The notes under the pieces were generated by a model, which saw nothing but the letters and a program-made list of their open reading frames with translations, was not told the origin of the DNA and did not search any database. From Hemicentrotus pulcherrimus (taxonomy: Eukaryota > Echinodermata > Echinoidea > Camarodonta > Strongylocentrotidae), in NCBI GenBank assembly GCA_003118195.1, contig BEXV01000110.1, positions 202,587 to 212,894 of the forward strand: a stretch of 10,308 nucleotides of DNA, given 5' to 3'. Positions 1 to 7,732 of this stretch are shown here, piece after piece. Each line of letters starts with the position of its first letter. Positions within the stretch are counted from its first letter, which is position 1. The position numbers and the translations under genes were made by a program.

Positions 1-40
<40 letters not shown>
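1..40. repeat. (TC)n microsatellite
   Basis: TC dinucleotides fill the first 33 bases of the window and continue after a TTT interruption. The tract is cut by the window edge. Pyrimidine-rich sequence carries on less regularly to about 90. Confidence 0.97.
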
Positions 41-536
41 ATCTTTTCCCTCCAACTCTCTCTTGTCCCACTCTCTCTCATTGGTATTTGTCTCAAACGG
101 TGTGTCATTATTACAACATCACCATTGCCATGGCATATTGCATCTAAAACTTCATTATACATGGATTGAATTCAACTTTGTTTCTGCGAGAGAAAAAAAC
201 ATGTAGGCATTATGTATAAATATAACACCACGTTTCTTCTTTTTATCTTTCTTCTTCTCCACCTCTTTCTATCTCATCCTTCCTCGTTATCTATAGCATT
301 CTGATAGTTGCAGTTCGGGCAAAGCTCGATCAAGATTCGCGATTGACATAATTATGGGTCTATTCATTTTTGTGTAACCCCTTTCCCCACCCTGGCCACC
401 CCACCCCTTGATGTGAAATATGTTCCTGATTGATACAGACATACGTTAAGATACAACCCTGGCATCATGCACGCCAGATAGGATATCACTTCCAGACACA
501 AACCACATCTGCTCTTGTTTTTTGTCCCTGCATACA

Positions 537-654
537 ACCTCAGTCACACTGCCAAACCGATCCGAAACCGATCCATTTTGGGCCATTTGGGATAATGTAA
601 TTCTTATCCAATCGGTGGTCGGTTTAGTGTCAGTCTTGTCGGTGTGACTGTGGT
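537..654. repeat. imperfect inverted repeat, MITE-like foldback
   Basis: CAGTCACAC at 541-549 and GTGTGACTG at 642-650 are exact reverse complements. Three of the next four flanking bases also pair, giving a terminal arm of about 13 bp with one mismatch. Inside, AAACCGAT on the left side and ATCGGT/CGGTTTA on the right are partly complementary in shifted register. Size (about 118 bp) and structure suit a small foldback or MITE-type element, but I see no clear target-site duplication and no transposase. Confidence 0.5.
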
Positions 655-1149
655 ATGAAATGAGATAAAGCTGTATCTATTGATAGTCAGGTCAACGATC
701 TCTGCATTTGGTCTCTGTCATGACCATACTCATACAAATAATATTATAGTTCCAATTGATGTACCAACTGTCTTCAAATTTAGTTTGTTGGATTCATTCA
801 ATTGATTTTCATTTTTTTCATTTAAACAATACGATTCGAAAATTTAGAATAGTGGAAATAGGATTGTATTTGTGTTTTGGCTGTCAAAATAGTAAAAAGA
901 ACTCCACAAAATACTAGATCTAGCAACAACCATGTATCTACCAAGGGAAGTTATTATACGCCCCCATGTTTGTTGTGGCTGGTGAAGGCTAAACCAAATC
1001 TGGTCATGAACTTGCTAATCACACCATCCAATAGTTTTATTCAATAACAGTGGGCATCTCTCCAGGTTCAATCCCACTGCGAACATCCAGGTAGGAAACC
1101 ACAAACGTGTACAAATTAAAACAGAATTTGATGGCAACGTAATCAGCAT

Positions 1150-1345
1150 AAACAAATTAGGGGCCGATTTCGACACTGAAAATAGCAACGTCCGCCCTCC
1201 CCATGCGAGGCTTCGATTGATGCGTGTTGTTTCAGCCGACGCTTCCGCGGGGTGAACACGGGATTGTGCCGTAATAACTCACCCGTGATTCGCTTAACTT
1301 TGTTTTCGCTTCTCAACCCAGGGACTATCATGCCTGTCTTTAACC
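1150..1345. other. GC-richer block in AT-rich flank, origin unknown
   Basis: This stretch is clearly richer in GC and CpG than its surroundings, for example GGGGCCGATTTCGACACTG near 1160 and CAGCCGACGCTTCCGCGGGG near 1232. It can be read as a 71-codon minus-strand frame, but the peptide matches no family I know and has no splice or initiation support. It could be a dispersed repeat (SINE-like), a regulatory element or an unrecognised exon. Confidence 0.35.
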
Positions 1346-1472
1346 TATACATACACACTGCATGAGTTCAAGACACGCGAAGATAATGCATTAGCGAATG
1401 TACGATGATGTATGTAGCTAGCTAGAATGCAGTCTTCAAGGGAATGCTGAAATACTAAACTTATTGGAAAAA

Positions 1473-1528
1473 ATAATTTATAAAAGTTTCTAGTGAAAAC
1501 ATAATTTATAAAAGTTTCTAGTGAGAAC
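1473..1528. repeat. 28-bp tandem duplication, two copies
   Basis: Copy 1 is 1473-1500 and copy 2 is 1501-1528. They share ATAATTTATAAAAGTTTCTA and the following GTGA, differing at one base (GAAAAC versus GAGAAC). It looks like a recent local duplication in noncoding DNA. Confidence 0.92.
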
Positions 1529-1569
1529 CAACCCCTTCCGATACACCCGCCGCTCCTGAGGAATAAGGG

Positions 1570-1580
1570 AGGGGGGGGGG
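1570..1580. repeat. poly-G run
   Basis: Ten G residues follow GGGA, in a purine-rich stretch. It is a simple homopolymer, and its exact length is liable to sequencing error. Confidence 0.9.
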
Positions 1581-2144
1581 TATGAAAGTATAAAAATAAA
1601 TACATTATTACAGGTGGAGGATTGCAATGCCAGATTCAGGATGATTGTTTGACAGGGAGGGGAGGTACACTAAGTCTTGCTATATAGGTTTCTTACGTCA
1701 TTAACACGCACCGAGACAGAGAGGGGTGGAAATAAAGGTACATTTTTTGGCCGGATAGAGGCACACGAGCTATATTAAAATGTTTGTGTTTGTGCATCAA
1801 ATTATAGCAGATTTGGTTCCGAAGGGGGAGGGGTAAGGCCCCATCAACCCTTAACTTTACAACTTTGATATTGAAGGCAGCCTATAGAGCTTGGAATACG
1901 GGTCCAATGATGAATATTTTAAAGCCTCCCTGTACGTCGAAAACATATCTGTCATTGCTCAATCTATATATCGCTGTTATCAAATTATAGTTGGATATAA
2001 ATATTCATGCTTTATTCACTTGCCTTTAATTGATTAGGGCCTCACCAGTTACTTCATTATTTTATTCAAATGTGTCTATCTTCCTGTTTCTTCTTTTACA
2101 CCTTTTTACACCAATGTCATCTCCTTTTTTATATTGACTGACAG

Positions 2145-2189
2145 GATGAGAGAAATCAAGTTATGACGACAAGTCTGTGGGTGAGACAG
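2145..2189 (+). CDS. nAChR exon a: 45-nt exon with loop D
   Basis: This 45-nt exon encodes 15 residues beginning DERNQVMTT and ending LWVRQ. It matches the conserved segment of nAChR subunits that usually reads DEKNQ followed by a TT-x-x-W strand. It is preceded by a pyrimidine-containing tract and ACAG, and followed by GTAGGA; both ends are phase 0. A separate 45-nt exon at this place is the ancestral arrangement in vertebrate nAChR genes. Residue 12 is Trp at the loop D position, as in alpha7-like and other subunits able to supply a complementary binding face; muscle alpha1 has Arg there. The exon is short, but frame, splice sites and motif agree. Confidence 0.9.
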
Positions 2190-5100
2190 GTAGGATGAAC
2201 AGGCACTATTTATATTTTTATCAATTTATAATGATATGAATTGTAACTAGTTAATCTACATAATATGTTTACTAGGTGGAATAATAACCGCTTTCCTACA
2301 AGATTTATAAATTATATTAACACCCATACCGGTACAAATCGAACAAGGAATTATCGTTGATACTATAATGAAACACGTATTAGATGGATATTGTAAAGCC
2401 ACTCCATTTTTCTTTTTCCCGACAAGTTAACAATTTTGGTCGTAGTTTCTCCATGACATCTATCCTCAGGGGGCACAATGATAACTCTGCATTCGCCTCT
2501 CACTAATCAAATAGCAAGAAAATAAATAAACAAATTAGAGAAAGGAAGGAGATGAAAATCACCCCTCCTGTGATACCCTTTCCCTTATCGGTGGGTTCTT
2601 TAATTCTTATTTCATCCACTGAAAGTGATGTCAATGCCCCCTCAGTGACTAGACTCATCCAACATCACTGCCCATAATTTCATATCTGTTGTTTATTTGT
2701 TGTTTCAGCGATGGGAAGACTACCGTCTTGTCTGGGACCCTGCCGACTATGGGAACATCACAATGGTTCATATCCCTATCTTTCTACTCTGGAAACCCGA
2801 CATTGTGCTCTATAACAAGTATGTATTCTTCATTTTGGCAGATATTGCATAGTATAATAGATATAACAAATCTATTTCAGTATAATAAAGACTACCATCA
2901 ATATAATACCTGTTCTCACTCTAAATTCCATTTTCCATTAACACTTAATCAATCAACTCTCATTGCATTTAAATCTGCTGGTCCTCGAATATGGAATATC
3001 CTCCCTTCTGAATTGTAATCTCCAGCACTAATGTTACTTCATTTAAAACCAAACTCAAACGTTCAATAATAACTACCTATATCAAATAAACATGTAATTT
3101 CATCTCTTCTCCCTACGTTTTCCTATTTCCCCTTACCTGTATGTTTAGTGTTTAATGTTTTAATGGTTTTTTTTTTTTTTAAACTAAGTTTGTTTGTATC
3201 TCATGTTTATGCTATGTAGAGATAGATAAATAAATGGTATTTTATTGCATCTTTCATGAATGGCAATTTCACAACGGAATTGCACATGAATTACACGAAT
3301 TGGATATATACATTGTAAAGAAACTTACATAACATTTAGTTAAAAATTATTTAAACGTGTCACGTTACTACTGCCTAAATACCATAAACAATTAAAAAAC
3401 ACTTAGTGAACATAATTCCTACCATAGAAAAAAGAAAAAGGGTATAAATATAATTACATGCCAACATAATATGGACTACTGATTAAGACAAATTTCTTTA
3501 TGTATTGGGGGCCCATTAATCAAGCTTTGGCTTTTAGGGGCATTCTGACCATTTACACTGTATCAATAATGTTCATATACGCATGATTTGTAAACTGATT
3601 TGATTTTAAATGGTTTGATAAAACGAAATTGAAATTGAAAAATTTTATAAGTGGAAACATCAATTCGAGATATTCCTTTAGGAATGTCAATAATGATCAT
3701 ACACGCATGATTTGTATACTGTTTTGATTTTAAATGGTTTAATAAAACGAAATTGAAATTTAAAAATTGTATAAGTGAAAACATTAATTCGAGATATTCC
3801 TTTAGGATTGTTATTTGATTTCGAATGAGAAAAAACAAAAGCTCTCCGTTACTTTAATAACATTTAACGTGCTCAAGAATGAATCAGGGTTCAGCTATCA
3901 GTGTCTTTAACTCATGCCTTGTGCAAAATTACAATTTGCAACATTTTGTCAGGACAAATTCGAAACAGTAGTCAGTCGTAACAGCTTCACAAACAAAGAC
4001 GTCAAGAAAAAAATACATTAGCAATGACGTTTATAGTTCGCACAAAAGTTTGACACAGAATATTCAAACTTCTTTCACCAATATTCGACAGGGACTGCAT
4101 TTTGGCTCTGTCACTGAAAATTCCAGATCATTCATTAATTTGGAAAATCAGGAGCACTGTGTGTTACTGTATCTCCATAAAATAACTGTGTGAGACGTTA
4201 ACTGTTGACCTATCGTATACAATTTTATTGTCAGTGTTGGAGGTTCCTACGCCATTACCATGCTGACCATGACTCAGGTCTATCCCAACGGCACCGTGGA
4301 CTGGTTCCCACCCGCCGTCTACCGAAGTTCCTGCCCCATCAACATCCACGACTTCCCCTTCGACGAACAGCGATGCCCCCTGAAATTTGGATCCTGGACC
4401 CATGATTATAGCAAGATCGACCTGCAACCCATCTCGGAGTTCGTGGGTCTCGAGCGGTTTTGGGAAAACCAGGAATGGGACATAGCCGAGACACCAATCG
4501 AGAGGCACAAACTCCAGTATCCTTGCTGCGATACCGAAACCTACGTTGACCTGACCTTTACGTTCGTCTTGCACCGGAAGTCGCTGTTCTACGTCGTGAC
4601 CTTTGTTCTGCCCTGCTGCATGATAGCGTTTCTCACCATCTTCGTCTTCTACGTACCGTCCAATTGTGGTGAGAAGGTGAGGATAAAAGGATTCGATATT
4701 TAATCGACCATAAAGCTAAAGTATCCTATTTAATCAAAATGTGAAGAAAAAACGCAATCGAAATGGGGCCTCGTATGCGCAATGGTTGGAGTCATTTTGA
4801 TTGCGTCATTTACTTCCCAATCACTCTAGTGAAGGCAATTAGCTCATACGCCAATAATTAAAGAAATGTTGGCACTGTCCATTTGCAACAACTTTTTGTA
4901 CGACTCCACTCTCACGTGGTGCGCCGAAGACCACATCAGTCGTTGACGCAGTTCTCGGTTATTGAATAATGTCTTATATACAACGAGCATATTCGATAAA
5001 TTGACACTGGCTACTTTGATTAATTGCACTTAATCAACCCAATGAAGCAAATTATTTCATGCGTTATCAATGCAATGCAATGTTTGCGCTATGCATGTTG

Positions 5101-6834
5101 CATTCATTAAATGAACGACGTCACTGTAACACTGTGCGGCAAGGACCGCTTCAGTCATTGACGCAGTCCTACAGTTTATTTGACACTGACAACTTTGATG
5201 ATTATTATGCCCGTTGCGCACAGCGCCATTGTACCAGATTGCGTCAAAGACCTAATTGGCAAGTCCCATGTCTAAAAAATGACACCTCGTTTTAAATTTA
5301 AAAGTGTAAATGATTTGTTACTAAAGATCGTCTCGTCTTGTTTCATTTTCTTCCTGATCACCAGGTAACGCTCTGCATCTCCATCCTCCTCGCCCTCATC
5401 GTGTTCCTGCTCCTGATCGCTGAGATGATCCCAACGACCGCAGGCTCGATCCCGCTCATAGGCATCTATCTCCTCTTCTCTATGGCCATGGTTAGCGTCT
5501 CCATTACCGTCACCGTCATCATCATCAATCTCTTCCACCGATCGGCCCTGACGCATACCATGCCCACCTGGGTCAAGATGGTGTTCATTGACTGGTTGCC
5601 GCCGTACCTTCACATGAAGAGACCAGAGAACTACAAGTCCTATTACCCACAGGCGGATCAACAGGAGGTGGACCATAGCAACAATGTGCACCTTACTAGA
5701 ATGGTATGACCGATAAAATGTATCACAAGATACTGCGCTTATAAAAGATTTACAGATTGAATTTTTCTTTGTAAAATTGCATAATAGTTAACGCGTCAAC
5801 GTTAAACTCACACACCCAGTTATCGCCCTTCTGACGAGGTGACGAATATTTTCAGATTTATACAGTCTCACAAATCAGTGAGACTGATGGTGACTTACTG
5901 AGATGTCTCTAAGCGCTTTACAGAATTACCCCGGTAATAAGATTCAATACTTGCCCTCACACACTGTGTGCACAATCTCCACTCCCTGGGGAGAATTCCA
6001 ATGACGAATATTCTCCCAATGAGTATTGTAAGCGTCTCTTTTGTAGGTATGTGTCGACGCACTTTGAATTTTTTCCTTTTTTATGAACTCCAATTTCATC
6101 TGTACAATTATTTTCTTCACCTGCAGATGTACGGTCGTAACTCGGACACGGACCGGCAGTGCTTCAACCGTCATCCCTACCTCCGGGGAGGTTGCGGCAC
6201 TGGGTCGGACGGGCTCCCCAACCTGCACAACCTCGGCATGGACAACGAGTGGCAGACACACGGCCACGAGACCGAAGAGGAGATGCTCATGGATGCTAAC
6301 ATTGATCTCAAGGGGCTGAGGGATAACGGCAAGACACCGGCTAGACTCAAAGAGGGGCTGGAGTATCTCAATTACATCGTCGAGAGGACCAAAGATGCCG
6401 ATAAAGACCATAAGGTAATGATCTCCTTTTTTCTCATAGTGCATTTTGGTCAGTCTTGTTTCTGTAGACGAATGGGGTGGACTGTATGTGAACCACGATT
6501 GAAAATGCCTGTCGACATATTGGACAACCCTTATAGATTTTTACAGACTTGCCGGCATTTTAGCTTTGAATTTTGTCTTCTCATTTTTAATACACGCCAG
6601 TTGTTAAAAATATGATTCTTGCAACAAAGTTTGATATGGTTTCGATTTTGTTCCTTTTCCTTTTATCGCTTGGAGTCTTATAAAGGAATCGAGACAAAAG
6701 CTTGAAAGTGTAAATCCGTCAATATTCTGCTTGTTACCCTTACTGTTCCATCTATACTTCTTTGTACTGTCTAGGTCCAAGCAGAATGGCATTACGTTGC
6801 CATGGTAATAGATCGGATATTTCTCTGGATCTAA
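2145..6834 (+). CDS. nicotinic acetylcholine receptor alpha-type subunit, 5'-partial, six exons, stops inside TM4
   Basis: The CDS joins 2145-2189, 2709-2818, 4235-4676, 5365-5703, 6127-6414 and 6775-6834. Every internal intron is GT-AG. Intron phases are 0, 2, 0, 0, 0, and no exon carries a frameshift. The product seen is 427 residues, lacking the signal peptide and the first part of the extracellular domain, which must be encoded upstream. Family hallmarks in order are loop D Trp, WKPDIVLYN (loop A), a cys-loop with 13 residues between the cysteines and central FPFD, GSWTHD (loop B), YPCC plus downstream Tyr (loop C), TM1 with its conserved Pro, GEK before TM2, TM3, a WVK...MKRP post-TM3 helix and a pre-TM4 helix. 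The vicinal Cys pair makes it alpha-type. By family knowledge it forms pentameric cation channels gated by acetylcholine in excitable-cell membranes. A TAA at 6832 truncates TM4, so the gene may be inactive or the base may be wrong. I cannot assign it to a numbered vertebrate subunit. Confidence 0.93.
2709..2818 (+). CDS. nAChR exon b: 110-nt exon with loop A
   Basis: The exon starts after TTTGTTGTTTCAG and ends before GTATGT. It encodes [20 protein letters not shown] and then a segment ending WKPDIVLYN, with the last codon split after two bases. The length of 110 nt is the standard size of this exon in vertebrate nAChR genes. The WxPDIVLYN motif is loop A of the principal agonist-binding face, with Tyr equivalent to Tyr93 of Torpedo alpha. 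Asn-Ile-Thr gives one possible N-glycosylation sequon. The stretch before loop A reads HIPIFLLW where the family more often has Pro-rich RIPPxxIW, a mild divergence. A LINE remnant begins only 32 bp after the donor site. Confidence 0.94.
2843..2850. repeat. possible left target-site duplication of the LINE tail
   Basis: TATTGCAT here matches 3243-3250 exactly. The two copies bracket the retrotransposon-derived coding and tail sequence without overlap, and the LINE reading frame begins right after this copy. Eight bases is short and AT-rich, so chance is possible. Confidence 0.45.
2851..3242 (+). mobile_element. 5'-truncated non-LTR retrotransposon (LINE) tail
   Basis: Translation from 2851 reads [20 protein letters not shown], and further on [16 protein letters not shown] up to 3015. 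The combination HxYNTR-like, about 30 residues, then GPxIWNxLP is the signature of the C-terminal end of reverse-transcriptase ORFs of CR1/L2/Jockey-type LINEs. A second block in the -1 frame from 3015 ([18 protein letters not shown] and on to a stop near 3087) is the usual continuation, so there is one frameshift. The expected Arg after YNT is Cys. The 3' end carries a poly-T tract and GATAGATAAATAAAT. TATTGCAT occurs on both edges (2843-2850 and 3243-3250), consistent with target-site duplication. The element lies in intron 2, same orientation as the receptor, and is inactive. Clade assignment is uncertain. Confidence 0.8.
3243..3250. repeat. possible right target-site duplication of the LINE tail
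   Basis: This is the second exact copy of TATTGCAT, directly after the AT-rich 3' tail of the element. See the left copy at 2843-2850. Confidence 0.45.
3563..3810. repeat. 124-bp direct tandem duplication, two copies
   Basis: Copy 1 is 3563-3686 and copy 2 is 3687-3810. Aligned by eye they differ at about 10 of 124 positions with no indels, so they are around 92% identical and adjacent. The unit is AT-rich and starts TCAATAATG. A 91-codon minus-strand open frame spanning both copies (3563-3838) shows the duplication as repeated peptide text. It has no recognisable domain, so I do not call it a gene. The duplication lies in intron 2. Confidence 0.92.
4235..4676 (+). CDS. nAChR exon c: cys-loop, loops B and C, TM1
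   Basis: The first base completes the Asn codon split from the previous exon, and the exon ends phase 0 at GAGAAG before GTGAGG. Numbering that Asn as 1, the cys-loop cysteines are residues 34 and 48, with FPFD at 41-44. The usual Asp three residues after the first Cys is Asn37. Loop B is GSWTHD at 53-58: the Trp equivalent to Trp149 is kept, while the usual following Tyr is His57. Loop C has Tyr96, vicinal Cys98-Cys99 and Tyr104, at the spacing of alpha1 Tyr190, Cys192, Cys193 and Tyr198. TM1 covers about 118-141 with Pro127 and an unusual Cys128-Cys129 pair. Residues 143-148 are SNCGEK, the inner mouth of the pore. NGT at 19-21 is a possible glycosylation sequon. An open frame on the opposite strand here is only a shadow. 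Confidence 0.96.
4900..5215. repeat. diverged direct repeat inside intron 3
   Basis: The core 4919-4955 aligns with 5134-5170 at about 30 of 37 positions, including an exact TTGACGCAGT. Similarity extends left (ACGACTCCACT against ACGACGTCACT, near 4900 and 5115). It resumes on the right after an indel of roughly 36 bp: GACACTGGCTACTTTGAT against GACACTGACAACTTTGAT. The spacing of about 215 bp suggests an old duplication or two copies of one dispersed repeat. No coding content is recognised. Confidence 0.6.
5365..5703 (+). CDS. nAChR exon d: TM2 pore helix, TM3 and post-TM3 helix
   Basis: The exon begins at GTAACG after ATCACCAG and ends at ACTAGAATG before GTATGA, phase 0 at both ends, encoding 113 residues. 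Because it starts exactly after GEK, exon residue numbers equal pore prime numbers. Thr2', Ser6', Leu9', Val13', Leu16' and Glu20' are all present. Together with Glu-1' at the end of the previous exon this predicts a cation-selective channel. TM3 runs from about residue 28 to 57 ([11 protein letters not shown] and on to VIIIN). The post-TM3 segment, [18 protein letters not shown] followed by MKRPEN, is the conserved MX helix at the start of the cytoplasmic loop. The last 25 or so residues are polar, unconserved loop. Confidence 0.95.
5863..5886. repeat. perfect 9-bp inverted repeat with 6-base loop
   Basis: CAGTCTCAC (5863-5871) and GTGAGACTG (5878-5886) are exact reverse complements around AAATCA, forming a small hairpin in intron 4. 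It could be chance or the remnant of a foldback repeat. No function can be assigned. Confidence 0.5.
6127..6414 (+). CDS. nAChR exon e: cytoplasmic M3-M4 loop and pre-TM4 helix
   Basis: This 288-nt, phase 0-0 exon follows TTCTTCACCTGCAG and ends at CATAAG before GTAATG. It encodes 96 residues. The first 60 or so are a polar, Gly/Asn/Asp-rich stretch typical of the poorly conserved intracellular loop. The last 35 (from LKGLRD through [18 protein letters not shown]) match in position and character the amphipathic MA helix before TM4, which lines cytoplasmic portals in this family. The upstream intron happens to stay open in the same frame, but the acceptor is strong. The frame also stays open past the donor to 6615; I treat that as intron, since the TM4 exon follows in phase. 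Confidence 0.88.
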
Positions 6835-6972
6835 ATCTTCATCGTTCTGACTGGAAGTATGGGCATCTTCCTCTATTCTCCGTTGCTATGGGAGACCAGT
6901 GATGTCCACATAGCCGTTCCGTGGGAGAAACCTATCGAAGTCAACAGGACCGAATATCTAAATTCACTGTAA
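6775..6972 (+). pseudogene. nAChR exon f: TM4 exon interrupted by an in-frame TAA
   Basis: The acceptor is TTTGTACTGTCTAG, phase 0. The first 19 codons read [19 protein letters not shown], an excellent match to the nAChR pre-TM4 and TM4 start (family form [17 protein letters not shown]). Codon 20 is TAA at 6832-6834. The same frame then continues for 45 sense codons, IFIVLTGSMGIFLY at first, which completes a plausible TM4. A hydrophilic tail ending NRTEYLNSL follows, with a second TAA at 6970-6972. Protein-like sequence on both sides of the stop, without a frameshift, points to a single point change. Family knowledge: TM4 is needed for assembly and surface expression, so truncation here should normally be inactivating. 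The alternatives are a base-call error or a null allele. It is typed as pseudogene only because of this break; the other five exons look functional. Confidence 0.85.
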
Positions 6973-7436
6973 GCAAAACTAGTAGGAATATAATATTTTT
7001 AAATTATTTCACTTTACGATATATACCAAACCGAGGGTAATTTTATAAAGATAAAAGATTGTAATCCCCCTCATAACATGATCAACATTTTGTTCATTTT
7101 TCGTTTCCATTTCGAATTTTGTGTCTCTCATCTATTGATGTCGGTTATCTTTGTGTCCCTATTTCGAATTGCAATAAATTTTGTGCAATGGCATCAATAA
7201 GCTCTTATTTATTACTTGACAGAATTACGACATTATAAGGCAAAAACGATTTTGGCCCATGTTTCAATTCCTGAGATAAGATGGATGCGATGTAACGCCG
7301 TTCCGGCTCTTGGTAGAAGTCCATCTCAAAATTTAACTCTTCCTGGAAATGTAATTATGTTCTTTCAAACAAAATCCATTTAACTGGCTTTTATCATGCC
7401 TGTTTTTGGTTCAATTTCTATTTGCATTTTCTGCAG
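6969..7436 (+). other. possible terminal intron after the TM4 exon
   Basis: GTAAGC at 6969-6974 is a good donor sequence overlapping the second stop codon, and TTTGCATTTTCTGCAG ending at 7436 is a strong acceptor. Splicing them would change the C-terminus only slightly: NSL would be followed by Gly-Lys-Met and a TGA at 7447-7449. It would also move the poly(A) site to the downstream candidate. No conserved coding sequence tests this, so it is a guess from splice consensus alone. Confidence 0.25.
7173..7178 (+). other. alternative poly(A) signal AATAAA
   Basis: This hexamer lies about 200 bp downstream of the second stop codon, a reasonable 3' UTR length. A T/GT-containing stretch (TTTTGTGCAATGG) follows immediately. 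In AT-rich DNA the hexamer also occurs by chance, so it is only a candidate. Confidence 0.3.
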
Positions 7437-7732
7437 AGGAAAGATGTGAAGTATTCGAAAGGATACTCTAATCCATCCCTCCATTCTTGTACCAGCCAAC
7501 ATTATTACCATGGTGACGGTCAAATGGACGACACTGCGTGTTGGAGGACATCGCGTTTCATTATAATCTTTCTTCACGATAATTGATTGTTGAAAGAAAA
7601 GCGCCTTAAAAATTATTTTTATTATACCGTAATTATGACTTATCCAATGATCCCTATGGTCTCAATATTCATTCATATTTATGTTTTTGTCGAAATTTAT
7701 TTTCTGTAGAAGACCGAGTTTCAGATATGTAC

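Larger units (their letters stand above)
41..2144. other. no gene recognised: upstream intron or 5' flank
   Basis: I looked for the preceding receptor exon, which should be about 145 nt and end in a QIIDV-like peptide before a GT donor, and for a signal-peptide exon. I found neither. Apart from the repeats and GC-richer block listed separately, the stretch is AT-rich single-copy-looking DNA. Since exon a begins in mid-protein, this is most likely intronic sequence of the receptor gene. Confidence 0.6.

Noticed and set aside
735..770. Possible end of the missing upstream receptor exon (CAAATAATA and ATTGATGTACC look like QII...IDV)
   Set aside because: The two parts are separated by a TAG in frame, with no upstream conserved peptide and no convincing donor, so this is chance.
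1143..1358. A 71-codon minus-strand frame
   Set aside because: There is no family resemblance and no supporting splice or start signals. It is noted only as part of a GC-rich block.
2689..3018. A single 109-codon plus-strand frame starting with ATG
   Set aside because: It is a chance fusion of an out-of-frame reading of exon b with the LINE remnant, not a gene. Only its second half is meaningful, as RT-derived sequence.
4164..4574. A 136-codon minus-strand frame opposite the cys-loop exon
   Set aside because: It is the antisense shadow of a clearly conserved nAChR exon, and its peptide has no recognisable features.
5272..5691. A 139-codon minus-strand frame, acidic and Gly/Asp-rich
   Set aside because: It is antisense to the TM2-TM3 exon, and its composition follows from the hydrophobic codons on the other strand.
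6415..6615. Open continuation of exon e past its donor, adding 66 codons with a short hydrophobic stretch
   Set aside because: GTAATG at 6415 is a usable donor and the true TM4 exon follows in phase at 6775. The extension does not resemble TM4. Intron retention remains only a remote possibility.
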